Origin: Komarekiella atlantica HA4396-MV6
GTDB taxonomy: Bacteria; Cyanobacteriota; Cyanobacteriia; Cyanobacteriales; Nostocaceae
Assembly: GCA_019359395.1 (NCBI GenBank)
Contig: JAHHHK010000011.1
Span: 62,001 to 126,000, forward strand
Reading direction: 5' to 3'
DNA: 64,000 nt
Shown here piece after piece: positions 17,649 through 26,610 of the stretch. A program made the position numbers and the translations under genes. The notes beneath the pieces are model-generated. The model made no database searches. It saw nothing but the letters and a program-made list of their open reading frames with translations, and was not told the origin of the DNA. Each line of letters starts with the position of its first letter. Positions within the stretch are counted from its first letter, which is position 1.

Positions 17649-18326
17649 CTAAGCTAATGCTGTTACTTTCTCTAACAATCCTTGGAACAACCTCAACCCA
17701 TCACTATTACCTAACATTACATCAGATGCCCTTTCTGGGTGCGGCATCATCCCTAAGACATTGCCTTGACGATTGCAAATCCCTGCAATGTTGTTTAGTG
17801 AGCCGTTGAGATTATCTTTTTCATAGCGAAACACCACTTGTCCGTTATCTTCAATCTCTGATAAAGTTGCTTGGTTAGCGTAGAATCGCCCCTCTCCGTG
17901 AGCAACAGGCAAAGTAATAATTTCAGCAGTGGTGTAAGCTTGCGTCCAAGAAAGATTGGTACGCTCAACTTTCATGGGAACGCGATCGCAAATAAAATGC
18001 AAATCCCGATTTCTGGTCAACGCCCCAGGTAATAAACCAGCTTCAGTCAAGACCTGAAAACCGTTGCAAATACCGAGGACAAACTTACCCTTTTGAGCAT
18101 GTTCTACAACCTGCTGCATTACAGGCGAAAACCGCGCGATCGCACCGCAGCGGAGATAATCCCCATAACTAAAACCACCAGGTATGATCACAACATCCAA
18201 ATCATCAATATCTGTTTCTTGATGCCAAACCATGCGAGTTGGTTGCCCCAGCAAGTCTCTGGTAACATAAGCAACATCGCGATCGCAATTAGAACCTGGA
18301 AAAACAATAACGCCGAATTTTGTCAT
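17649..18326 (-). CDS. purQ: Phosphoribosylformylglycinamidine synthase, glutaminase subunit
   Basis: 225 aa; supplies ammonia from glutamine to PurL for making FGAM in purine synthesis. Class I amidotransferase with IIPGGFSYGDYLRCGAIA, nucleophile Cys87 in GICNGFQ, and His196/Glu198 in MPHPERA. Expected partner purS lies 200 bp upstream on the same strand, so the order is purS-purQ. The gap between them is filled by three tandem palindromes. purL is not in the window. Confidence 0.97.
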   Translation of the reverse strand: MTKFGVIVFPGSNCDRDVAYVTRDLLGQPTRMVWHQETDIDDLDVVIIPGGFSYGDYLRCGAIARFSPVMQQVVEHAQKGKFVLGICNGFQVLTEAGLLPGALTRNRDLHFICDRVPMKVERTNLSWTQAYTTAEIITLPVAHGEGRFYANQATLSEIEDNGQVVFRYEKDNLNGSLNNIAGICNRQGNVLGMMPHPERASDVMLGNSDGLRLFQGLLEKVTALA

Positions 18327-18349
18327 TTGTAATTTGTCATTTGTGAAGA

Positions 18350-18455
18350 GTAGAGACGCGGTTAATCGCGTCTATACAGGGGTCAAGGGTAGAGACGCGG
18401 TTAATCGCGTCTATACAAGGGTCAAGGGTAGAGACGCGATTAATCGCGTCTGTAC
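18350..18455. repeat. Three tandem 39-bp palindromic repeat units
   Basis: Copies of a 28-bp hairpin (GTAGAGACGCG / CGCGTCTATAC-type arms) start at 18350, 18389 and 18428, exactly 39 bp apart, each followed by AGGGTCAAGG-like spacer. They lie between purS and purQ and would put three stem-loops in any purSQ transcript. A CCCCAGT/CCCCAAT heptamer block follows at about 18483-18530. Confidence 0.9.
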
Positions 18456-18529
18456 AAGGGTCAAGGGTCATTAATTATTCTCTGTCCCCAATCCCCAATC
18501 TCCAGTCCCCAGTCCCCAATCCCCAATCG

Positions 18530-18808
18530 CTAAAAGACTCCCGTTTGTGTTTCCACCTCAATCAACTCAAAGCGATAATTTTCAATTACGGTATTTGCTA
18601 GCATCTGATCACAGATGTTATCAAGGTCTTGACGCGCTTTTTTCTCTTCTGTCGAGGTGATGGTCAGTTCAATGTACTTACCAATCCGCACCTGTTCAAC
18701 GTTGTCGTATCCTAGTTGCTTAAGACCGGATTGTACAGCCACACCAGCGGGGTCTAAGACTGAAGGACGAAGCGTCACGAAAATTTTGGCTAAATACTTC
18801 CTTTGCAC
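18530..18808 (-). CDS. purS: Phosphoribosylformylglycinamidine synthase subunit PurS
   Basis: 92 aa small subunit that joins PurQ and PurL into the FGAM synthetase complex. Sequence typical: KIFVTLRPSVLDPAGVAVQSGL, then GYDNVEQVRIGKYIEL and a C-terminal ENYRFELIEV. Starts at a GTG (18808); no ATG fits the family N-terminus. Upstream of purQ on the same strand. Confidence 0.95.
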   Translation of the reverse strand: MQRKYLAKIFVTLRPSVLDPAGVAVQSGLKQLGYDNVEQVRIGKYIELTITSTEEKKARQDLDNICDQMLANTVIENYRFELIEVETQTGVF

Positions 18809-18952
18809 GGGCTTTTGCTGAATCCTGCGATCGCTATACTATAACTTTCTGTTCCAACTGAGTGAAAATAAGATTACGAAGCGGTTAAAGTTAATCTATC
18901 AGTTAGCCAGTCCAACAGCTTCAACTACAGTGGCAAATTTAACCTATTGTCT

Positions 18953-19363
18953 ATGAGAGCCATACGCACCCGCAGTCAAGAGCGGATTTTGAACCTGCTG
19001 AAAACTATCAAACAAGGCATTTCTGCCCAAGATATTTACGTAGAACTACGTAATAGCAGTCAGAGCATGGGTTTAGCAACAGTTTACCGCTCCTTGGAAG
19101 CCTTAAAATTGGAAGGCTTGGTACAAGTGCGGACTTTGGCTAACGGTGAAGCCTTATACAGCCTAGCGCAGCAAGACAAACACCACCTAACTTGCCTGCA
19201 ATGTGGCGTCTCAATTCCGATTAATCAATGCCCCGTTCATAACTTAGAAGACCAGTTAGAATCCAGCCATAAGTTTAAAATTTTTTACCATACCTTAGAG
19301 TTTTTTGGGTTGTGCAGCCATTGCCAAAGTATGCAAGCTGCCGGCATGGCGACAGAATCATAA
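18953..19363 (+). CDS. zur: Fur-family regulator, probably the zinc regulator Zur (FurB)
   Basis: 136 aa DNA-binding repressor. Winged-helix part includes ISAQDIYVELR and the recognition helix GLATVYRSLEALKLEGLV; then HHLTCLQCG and a C-terminal CSHCQ, the two CxxC pairs that hold structural zinc. The short N-terminus (MRAIRTRSQERILNLL), without the longer arm seen in FurA-type proteins, matches the FurB/Zur branch of Nostoc. Start set at the ATG at 18953; a TTG two codons earlier is in frame. The operator sites it controls are not evident in the window. Confidence 0.82.
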   Translation: MRAIRTRSQERILNLLKTIKQGISAQDIYVELRNSSQSMGLATVYRSLEALKLEGLVQVRTLANGEALYSLAQQDKHHLTCLQCGVSIPINQCPVHNLEDQLESSHKFKIFYHTLEFFGLCSHCQSMQAAGMATES

Positions 19364-19415
19364 AAGTTACGCCTGATGTGAATTATGAAAATCAACCACA
19401 TATCAAAAATTCTGC

Positions 19416-19454
19416 GTACAGTAGAGACGTAGCAATGCTACGTCTCTACTGTAC
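19416..19454. repeat. 39-bp perfect palindrome after zur
   Basis: Longest member of the GTAGAGACG family here: GTACAGTAGAGACGTAGC and its exact reverse complement around a short centre. It lies in the 136-bp gap between the convergent zur and aquaporin genes and may double as a terminator. Confidence 0.85.
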
Positions 19455-19499
19455 ATTGCTACATCTCTACTCAACAGATTAGTGATTTCCTGCAAAACG

Positions 19500-20258
19500 C
19501 TATCTTGGTTGAACGTCACCCACAACTTGCGCTCCTGATTCACCTAAAACTTTGGAATAGAACATACCTGCCAATATTGCACCTAAAATTGGAGCTACCC
19601 AAAACATCCAAAGTTGTCCAAACAACTCTACACCAGCAAAAAGAGCAGGGCCAGTACTACGAGCAGGATTAACCGATGTATTAGTTATGGGAATGCTGAT
19701 CAAATGAATGAGTGTTAGTGCTAGACCAATAGCAATAGGTGCAAAACCTTTAGGAGCGCGGCCATCAGTTGCACCTAAAATTACAATTAGAAAAATGAAG
19801 GTAAGTACAACTTCTGTAATAAAACAAGCAACAAATGAATAACCACCGGGAGAATGCGCTCCAAAGCCATTTGTTGCTAGTGGATTAGAACCAGAAAGTG
19901 TAAATCCTGATTTACCAGTGGCAATTAAATAAACTAGACCTGCGGCTACTATTGCTCCCAATACTTGAGAAATGATATATGGAAGCAGGTCAGAACTAGG
20001 AAAACGGTTTCCTGACCACAGCCCAAATGATACGGCCGGGTTAAGATGACAACCGGAAATATGAGCAATTGCGTAGGCCATAGTTAGCACTGTTAGACCA
20101 AATGCCAGAGCAACACCTACAAAACCAATTCCTAGTTCATTAGCTTCTGCATCAGGAAATGTAGCTGCAAAAACAGCACTACCACATCCACCGAGTACTA
20201 GCACAAATGTTCCAATAAATTCTGCAATGCATCGCGTAGAAAGTGGCATCGTCATCAT
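19500..20258 (-). CDS. aqpZ: Aquaporin Z-type water channel
   Basis: 252 aa, six membrane helices and two NPA half-helices: HLNPAVS (Asn73) and SVNPARS (Asn197). Arg200 just after the second NPA and His185 form the narrow filter of water-selective channels rather than glycerol facilitators. Plasma-membrane protein that speeds water flow during osmotic change. The start could be any of three ATGs in MMTMPLS. Convergent with zur. Confidence 0.93.
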   Translation of the reverse strand: MMTMPLSTRCIAEFIGTFVLVLGGCGSAVFAATFPDAEANELGIGFVGVALAFGLTVLTMAYAIAHISGCHLNPAVSFGLWSGNRFPSSDLLPYIISQVLGAIVAAGLVYLIATGKSGFTLSGSNPLATNGFGAHSPGGYSFVACFITEVVLTFIFLIVILGATDGRAPKGFAPIAIGLALTLIHLISIPITNTSVNPARSTGPALFAGVELFGQLWMFWVAPILGAILAGMFYSKVLGESGAQVVGDVQPR

Positions 20259-20727
20259 ATTGAGATTCTTCCTTAAATTGATTTAAGTCAAGTAAGCGAT
20301 CGCCCCCTCTTCCATAGTCGCCAACCGTTACCCTCTATCAACACTTCATTAATCGGGAAGTATTGCTGGGTAAACAACTCATCTCAACCTATTAAAGAAA
20401 CCCTCAAAAATGAGTTAGAGACTAAAGGTAGTGGATTCTCTGCTTTATGTTCATTTGATGCTAGCTACGCGAAACCAGTAAAACTTCACTCGTAAGTTAG
20501 ATGAAGTTTGTCTTATTGTCTGAATGGTTCACAAAAATAACTCCAAAGTCGTACTTTCCATATCCTTGGCTTATTAACCGAACTTTAGACTAGTTGCAAC
20601 GAAACAATAAGGGTTTAAACCTTGCCGTAGGCATAGTACAAATCTCAGCTTTAGATAGACTTGTACTACTTTGCCCTTCATAACAAGAACTCTATATTTC
20701 CCCCCTACTTCCCACTCTCCCTTTTCG
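20259..20727. other. Intergenic region aqpZ-porin
   Basis: About 470 bp between the aquaporin start and the porin stop. No gene is supported; a 60-codon minus-strand frame here looks accidental. A small inverted repeat AAACTTCA/TGAAGTTT occurs near 20480-20508. The aqpZ promoter must be within it. Confidence 0.5.
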
Positions 20728-22635
20728 TTAAAATGTAAAAGTAGTACGAAGTACACCTACAGTTGTTGTCTCGTTTGTGCTGTTACCCTCTGGGTTAAAC
20801 AGAATAAACGCACCAGGGGTAATACTGATATGATCATTCAATTTAACGCGATAATACGCTTCTAAATGGTAGGGAGTAGCTCGATTTTCGCCAAGTTGAG
20901 CAGAACCACTAGCATCACTACGGTAAAGTGGCTGACCAAAAATAAGACCTGCATTGTTCCCTGACTTGAATAAGTCTTTAAAGTGAACTCCCACCATCCA
21001 ACTTGTAAAGGTAGTGGAAGCATTCACGCTATTAGAAGAATCATCAACAAACATGGCTGCACCGTAGCCAGATAAGGCTATCTTGGGAGAAAATCGCCAT
21101 GTCATCGTACCCCCAACAGAGTTGAGTGCCACAGGTGTCCCAGCCGCAACACCACCTAACGCACCAATATCATCTCTAATTAATCCTGTACCTAAAATGT
21201 TGATTTCATGATAACTGTGAGCATAGTTTAGACCGATATCGAGATCAGCACTTGGCTTGAAGGTTAACTGTGCTGCCACAACACTACTACCACTAAACAA
21301 ACCTGCTCCTAAAGGTGTAGTAGAAACTCCTGGTAGTGCCTCATTAGGAGATTTTTGGGGTAAGTTGGCATTTACACTGCCATACAAGGCTCTTAAATCC
21401 AAATTCGGGGAAATATTAAAGATAAATCCCGCCGCCGATGCTAAACCAGTACCCGAAGTCCCGCCAGAAACCCGTACCACAGGATTTAAGCCGCCAAAAC
21501 GAGAAATTGACTCTTGTCCTTCACCATAAAAAGGTGTGATTACTGGGAAAGCATCAGATGTTTCCGCCGCAGTTCCCGCAAACAAGGTTAATTTCTCAGC
21601 GACGGGAAAGATATACAGCAATTTATAAATTTCCACACTGTTAGCGCCAACACTCGACAAATTCTTGACGTTTATCCCAGGAAACTGAGGTTCAAAACTG
21701 GTACGAGCGCTACTTGCACTTAAAATAGGCGAAGCCAATCCTAAACTTTCTTGCAGGCTACCCTGTCCATCGGCTCCACCCAAAAAGTTATAAGATTGCA
21801 ATCCCGTAATTAATAAATCTTTACCTGTAAAGCTAGTGGTGAGATTTAACCGCACTCTATTTACTAGGATGATGTTAGGGTCGCCCCGATCAGGAGCGCC
21901 GCCAGTAGCACCAATACCAGCGAGAATTACCTCTCCATTGAGTTTGGTAGTAGTAGAAAACTGATTTGCTTCTAGTTCTGCCGTGCGAGCTTCTACCGCA
22001 TCCACTCTACCCCGCAATGTCCCCAGTTCCGCAGTAAATTGTTCTTGTAATTTTTGCAATGTGACTAAATCTTCTTTCTTGACCAAATCAGCAGTTGCAG
22101 TAGCGATTAGTTCGTTGATTCGGTCTAAACAAGCATTTAAGCCGGCCGCAAATTCATAGCGAGTCATCGCCCGATTACCGCGATAGGTTAGATTGGGATA
22201 ACCAGCGATACAACCATAGCGCTCAACCAAAGATTGTAGTGCTTGAAAGGCCCAATCAGTCGGCTGTACATCAGACAATTGAGATACGGATGTTACTTGT
22301 GCAAGTTCGTCTGATGGTTGAGATGAATTTGCAGATTGTGGTATGATTGGCTGCGAATTATTAGCAAAATCTAACTCTATATTTTCGCTTTTTTGCTGTT
22401 GATTCGCAGATGAAAAATCTTTTTGACTTTCATTAGCTATTAGCAATTCCCTAGAAATAGTATTGCCTAAATTACCTTTATGAAAATCCAGTTTTTCATA
22501 GCTGTCAACATCTTGAGAAATTACTACGTTTTTATCTGCAATCTCTAAATTAGAAAGGGCTTGCACTGGTGATAACCCAACAATTAACCATAGAAAGCCC
22601 ACTCCACCAGCAGCAACTAGTAGATGTTTTGCCAT
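20728..22635 (-). CDS. SLH-domain OprB-family outer-membrane porin
   Basis: 635 aa from the ATG at 22635 (GGGAG 6 nt upstream); the frame extends four codons further to a TTG. Signal peptide about 1-25 (LLVAAGGVGFLWLIVGLSPVQA). Residues about 120-180 form an S-layer-homology domain (LSDVQPTDWAFQALQSLVERYG). A short coiled coil follows (LRGRVDAVEARTAELEA), then a beta-barrel ending in the outer-membrane Phe signature TTFTF. These are the main cyanobacterial outer-membrane proteins; some members are linked to iron or inorganic-ion uptake. The SLH domain binds peptidoglycan-linked polymers. Confidence 0.93.
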   Translation of the reverse strand: MAKHLLVAAGGVGFLWLIVGLSPVQALSNLEIADKNVVISQDVDSYEKLDFHKGNLGNTISRELLIANESQKDFSSANQQQKSENIELDFANNSQPIIPQSANSSQPSDELAQVTSVSQLSDVQPTDWAFQALQSLVERYGCIAGYPNLTYRGNRAMTRYEFAAGLNACLDRINELIATATADLVKKEDLVTLQKLQEQFTAELGTLRGRVDAVEARTAELEANQFSTTTKLNGEVILAGIGATGGAPDRGDPNIILVNRVRLNLTTSFTGKDLLITGLQSYNFLGGADGQGSLQESLGLASPILSASSARTSFEPQFPGINVKNLSSVGANSVEIYKLLYIFPVAEKLTLFAGTAAETSDAFPVITPFYGEGQESISRFGGLNPVVRVSGGTSGTGLASAAGFIFNISPNLDLRALYGSVNANLPQKSPNEALPGVSTTPLGAGLFSGSSVVAAQLTFKPSADLDIGLNYAHSYHEINILGTGLIRDDIGALGGVAAGTPVALNSVGGTMTWRFSPKIALSGYGAAMFVDDSSNSVNASTTFTSWMVGVHFKDLFKSGNNAGLIFGQPLYRSDASGSAQLGENRATPYHLEAYYRVKLNDHISITPGAFILFNPEGNSTNETTTVGVLRTTFTF

Positions 22636-23326
22636 GATAACTCCCAATACATATGAAATAAGGAAAAACTTAATTGCGATGTTTAAATGCGATTGATAAA
22701 GAAACTTAAAGTAGATTTAGCAAGAGCATCTTGTTAACTTTAAATATTTCATATCAAAAAAAAAATTACTTAATTTAATTGATTTATCAAGACATTCAGT
22801 TTATATCGCAAGTATTAAATTCTAGTAAATACTATTTCTGCAATTAATTAACAATTAGTACTATTGATAATTTCTATAGTTACTATAGAAAAAATCGTAA
22901 TTACAAAAGTATAGTTTTATGGTAGGATTTTCATAAAAAAACAGTTAATAAGTAAATATAAAACTCCTATTTAATTTTTGTTAGCGTAGCCTGCGCTTGC
23001 GCTTAAAAACTCAAACTCGAAGAAGCTTTTTCCCGATTCCCCGTTACCTACACTAGTAAATTAAAAAATCAAAGCAAACTGCTATAGACGAAATTAACTA
23101 GCTATGCATTAAGTACCAATACAGTTCAGTTAAGGATTGTTTGTACAGATTTCATGCATGTAGAGACATTGCATTGCAACGTCTCTATACAGGTTATTGG
23201 TGTGTAAATTATCTTATCCCAAGCGTATTGCATTAAGTACTGGAGTCCAGACTGAAAAATGCAAAACGATCCAACATTTTTGAGTTAATAATAGACAGTG
23301 ATAAGTCCTCAAAATGCCAAAATCAT
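22636..23326. other. AT-rich intergenic region with one palindrome
   Basis: About 690 bp, very AT-rich next to the porin (likely its promoter and leader). A GTAGAGACATTGC-type palindrome lies at 23160-23190. No coding potential seen. Confidence 0.6.
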
Positions 23327-24361
23327 TTATGCTGTTTGCAATTGACACAGCAATAAACCAAACCACTGATTGGAGTCAGTCCAAGCTTGCAGAGGTACTA
23401 AACCCTTGGCAGTAAGTTGCTGCTTGATAGTGTCGAGGTCAAATTTACGAGATATTTCGGTGAGGATTGTCTCACCTGCGGCAAAGTTAATTTTGAGGTT
23501 GAGAGCGCGTAATTCTACAGTTTGCGATCGCAGACTTCGTAAATGCATCTCGATTTGATGCTCAGTTTCATTATAAAATGCCCAGTGTTCAAACTGTGCT
23601 GTATCAAAATCACCCTCAAATCGCTGATTTAAATGCTCCAGCATATTTAGGTTAAACGCTGCCGTTACCCCTTGATTGTCGTTATAAGCTGGTTCTAAAA
23701 TATGTTTCGGTTTTTGTAAATCTACCCCCAATAAGAAATACTCACCCACTTGCAAAGCATCTATAATTTGGGAGAAAAAGACATCACATTCTTGAGGTTT
23801 GAGATTACCTAAACTGCTACCGATAAAACAAATCATCCTAGTAGGTAATTGCGTTACTAGGAGTTGTGCAAGAGCTAATTCGTAGGTTCCTGCCATAGCA
23901 CAAACTCGCAGTGAGGGATAATCTACTAGTAACTGTTTAGCACTACTTTCTAAAATACCTGCACTTACATCAATAGGTACATAACGCAGAGGATAGCCTA
24001 ACTGCTGGTAGGCATTTAGTAAAATACGCGTTTTGGTAGAACTACCACTACCAAGTTCTACTAATTCACAAGCACCAGTTATGATGGCAATTTCACTGGC
24101 ATACTGCTGTAAAATCGCTGTTTCTGTGCGCGTCAGGTAATATTCTGGTAAATTACAAATTTGCTCAAATAGCTCAGAACCACGATCATCATAAAAGTAA
24201 CTGGGGGGTAGAGATTTGGGTATTTGAGTTAATCCCTTGATTACATCACTCCCAGTATTAGGCGTAATTATTTGGGTTGCCTCTACTAAACGCTGTATCT
24301 GCAAGCGTTTTTCAATGCTATTTTGAGAAGATTGGTTGCTAACAGCTTTAGATACTGACAT
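23327..24361 (-). CDS. egtD: L-histidine N-alpha-methyltransferase (ergothioneine)
   Basis: 344 aa; trimethylates histidine to hercynine with SAM. Matches the EgtD family: LPPSYFYDDRGSELFEQIC, the SAM loop LVELGSGSSTKTRILL, FIGSSLGNLKP and a C-terminal ILTEISRKFDL. Firm start: ACGGAGGTTTAATG. Last gene of egtC-egtB-egtD; a 144-bp gap with its own good ribosome site separates it from egtB. Confidence 0.95.
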   Translation of the reverse strand: MSVSKAVSNQSSQNSIEKRLQIQRLVEATQIITPNTGSDVIKGLTQIPKSLPPSYFYDDRGSELFEQICNLPEYYLTRTETAILQQYASEIAIITGACELVELGSGSSTKTRILLNAYQQLGYPLRYVPIDVSAGILESSAKQLLVDYPSLRVCAMAGTYELALAQLLVTQLPTRMICFIGSSLGNLKPQECDVFFSQIIDALQVGEYFLLGVDLQKPKHILEPAYNDNQGVTAAFNLNMLEHLNQRFEGDFDTAQFEHWAFYNETEHQIEMHLRSLRSQTVELRALNLKINFAAGETILTEISRKFDLDTIKQQLTAKGLVPLQAWTDSNQWFGLLLCQLQTA

Positions 24362-24505
24362 TAAACCTCCGTATATCTGGCGTAATTTAGGTTGCTTTTG
24401 AGGGCAAACTTTTTACCCCAGCCAGTGAAACACATAGATATATTCCATAACATCACGCTTGAGTGATATTATTCAAGCTTTAAAGCTATATTTAAGGATT
24501 TTTCC

Positions 24506-25846
24506 TTACTTAGCATTGATTAATAAGCTTACTTCGCTAGCAGCACAGCGAAACCCAGCAAAAATTTGGCGCACGTTGGGATGATACCAATTGCGAAAAC
24601 TAGAACGTAGCACCCAAGGGCGAGTTGCCCAACTACCACCTTTTAAAACACGATGCTGTTGGTCAAAATAAACTTTTGAGTAACCTGAGTAAGGGTAACT
24701 TTGAAAACCGTCGTAGGCATCAAACCAGCAAGCTGTCCACTCCCAGACATTTCCCAGAGTGTCGTATAAACCATAAGCACTTTGTCCAGCGGGGTAAGCA
24801 TCGACTGCGGTTGTCTTGCCAATGGCGCGATCGCAGTTACAATTCTGGGCTGGGGTCGTTAATTCTTCATCTCCCCAAGGATAGGTGCGGCGGCGACTAG
24901 CTCTTGCATCCCAACTTGCTGCTTTTTCCCACTCGGCTTCTGTGGGTAGCCGCTTACCAACAAACCGTGAATAAGCCTGCGCTTCGTACCAACTGACACC
25001 ACAAACTGGATGATTATCCCAAGTGCGTAGCTTGCTGCCGTAGGCATCGCTACACCAGTAAAAAGGTTGTGTTACCTGCTCACTTTTTAGCCACTGCCAC
25101 CCAGCTTTAGACCACCAGCGAGGATTTTGATAACCTCCAGCCTCTATAAATGACCGATACTGTCCACAAGTAACGGGATAGCGATCAATCCAGTAAGTAT
25201 CTAAGTATACTTTATGTTCAGGTTGCTCATTATCTAGAGCATCAATTGAGTTGTTACCCTGCTCAAATTCACCTGCTGGAATGCAAGCCATCTCCACTCG
25301 CTTTGTAAAGTCAAAAGTCCAAAGTTCAGAGTTCAAACTAACAAACTTTACCTCTTGTACAGACGCGATTAATCGCGTCTCTACGCTTGGCTCTTGACTC
25401 TTGACTAATTCCAGCACCATAGTAATTATTTCGCAGTGCTGGCTTTCATGCTGAATTAAAAAGCGCCAAAGACGTTCTTGCTGCTCGATATCATCTACTC
25501 CTAGGTATTCCAGCACTTTTTCTCTAACTGTATCCAGGTAATAGAGAATTTCCTCTAAATTTGGTAATTGGACACGTTGTGACTTAGGTAAACCGTCAGC
25601 TGCAAAAAGTTTACGGTATTGGGGGAAAAAACATGGCAAACCTGCACCGCGCTCTAAAATCCATAAAGACTCAATATAGGCAATGTGCCCTAAGTGCCAA
25701 CCAACGGGGCTAAAGTCAGGATGAGGCTGACTAGAGAATGTGGCTTGGTCTACATTTTGGAACAGCGAAAGGGTTTTAGTGCGACATTCATGAAAGGCTT
25801 GAAAAACAGTCTCTTTTACACTAGATTTGCTCAACTTGGATATCAC
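24506..25846 (-). CDS. egtB: Hercynine oxygenase (sulfoxide synthase)
   Basis: 446 aa, iron enzyme that joins hercynine to a thiol (gamma-Glu-Cys or Cys) with oxygen. N-terminal DinB-like domain with the three iron-binding histidines His51 (GWHLGH) and His133/His137 (HESQH); C-terminal formylglycine-enzyme-like domain with IPAGEFEQG, RYPVTCGQYRSF, GKRLPTEAEWE, GNVWEWT and VLKGGSWATRP. GTG start inside the last 26 nt of egtC. Between the domains the gene carries a GTAGAGACG palindrome in frame (residues about 155-165), so this linker is longer than usual. Confidence 0.95.
   Translation of the reverse strand: MISKLSKSSVKETVFQAFHECRTKTLSLFQNVDQATFSSQPHPDFSPVGWHLGHIAYIESLWILERGAGLPCFFPQYRKLFAADGLPKSQRVQLPNLEEILYYLDTVREKVLEYLGVDDIEQQERLWRFLIQHESQHCEIITMVLELVKSQEPSVETRLIASVQEVKFVSLNSELWTFDFTKRVEMACIPAGEFEQGNNSIDALDNEQPEHKVYLDTYWIDRYPVTCGQYRSFIEAGGYQNPRWWSKAGWQWLKSEQVTQPFYWCSDAYGSKLRTWDNHPVCGVSWYEAQAYSRFVGKRLPTEAEWEKAASWDARASRRRTYPWGDEELTTPAQNCNCDRAIGKTTAVDAYPAGQSAYGLYDTLGNVWEWTACWFDAYDGFQSYPYSGYSKVYFDQQHRVLKGGSWATRPWVLRSSFRNWYHPNVRQIFAGFRCAASEVSLLINAK
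25357..25384. repeat. Palindromic repeat inserted in frame in egtB
   Basis: GTACAGACGCG...CGCGTCTCTAC, 28 bp, the same element found between genes elsewhere in the window. Read on the minus strand it codes for SVETRLIASVQ. Flanks on both sides (TTGACTCTTGACTAATT and the TTGAACTCTGAACTTTGG type) also look like intergenic repeat DNA, so the insertion may be about 90 bp long. Confidence 0.85.
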
Positions 25847-26609
25847 AATCTTCTCTCACACTGATGATGCTATTTTCTGGGCAAGCAGTCCAATTACCAA
25901 TAAATAGTGGTTCGGAGGCAATTATTACAGATTTGGGGAAAATTAGATCATCCCGTATCCAATACAGAGATGGAGCAGGGGAAGTAGTAGTAAAGCGGGA
26001 GGCTATCAGCCGATGTCCGTCGCTAAAAACTACATTTGCAGAAACTTCTACTTGATAGCGTTTTGCCATCTCTAAAAGTGTTAATAATGTAGTGCGTAAA
26101 GCATATTGTGGAGGCCGATGCTTGTTGATTTTTATTTGGGAAAGCAACAGCGCAAAAATGTGTTCAGAATCAGTACTACCATTGATTTTTTCATAAAGAT
26201 TTTGAGTCAAAGTGCTGCGGATTTTTCTGTGTAATGTTTGGCGGAAATTCTCAATTCGTCCATTATGAATGAATAACAACTGTTGATCATTAAACGGCTG
26301 ACAATTAGAAAAATCAATAGCTTGACCTGGTGTAGCACTACGAACATAAGCAAGTACACACTTTGATTCAACATAACGGCTGAGACTAGGCAGGTTGATG
26401 TCGTTCCAAATAGGCAGCGTGTTTTTATAAATAAAAGGTTCAGTATCTTTTTGATTATGATACCAACCCATGCCGAAGCCATCTGCATTTACTACTCCAG
26501 AGATCATTTCGCGGGGTTGGTAACTCTGAACTATTAAAGAATGTTCTGGTTTATACAGAAGTTTTTCTAAAGAAATAGGCGAACCGAGATAAGCAAGTAA
26601 ACGGCACAT
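25821..26609 (-). CDS. egtC: Gamma-glutamyl-hercynylcysteine sulfoxide hydrolase (class II amidotransferase)
   Basis: 262 aa. The N-terminal nucleophile is Cys2 after Met removal (MCRLLAYLG), which fixes the start at 26609; the frame extends nine codons further upstream. Other signs: NADGFGMGWY, AYVRSATPG, NCQPF and FIHNGRIENF, as in class II glutamine amidotransferases. It removes the gamma-glutamyl group in ergothioneine synthesis, implying the EgtB here uses gamma-Glu-Cys. First gene of the egt operon. Its start codon is separated by one base from that of a divergent gene, and its ribosome site (AAGGTGG) lies inside that gene. Confidence 0.93.
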   Translation of the reverse strand: MCRLLAYLGSPISLEKLLYKPEHSLIVQSYQPREMISGVVNADGFGMGWYHNQKDTEPFIYKNTLPIWNDINLPSLSRYVESKCVLAYVRSATPGQAIDFSNCQPFNDQQLLFIHNGRIENFRQTLHRKIRSTLTQNLYEKINGSTDSEHIFALLLSQIKINKHRPPQYALRTTLLTLLEMAKRYQVEVSANVVFSDGHRLIASRFTTTSPAPSLYWIRDDLIFPKSVIIASEPLFIGNWTACPENSIISVREDCDIQVEQI

Positions 26610-26610
26610 T

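Noticed and set aside
18346-18460. CRISPR-like look of three evenly spaced palindromes
   Set aside because: Only 11-bp near-identical spacers, no cas genes, and the same palindrome is scattered singly through the window.
20574-20756. 60-codon minus-strand frame after the porin
   Set aside because: It overlaps the porin 3' end out of frame, with no ribosome site.
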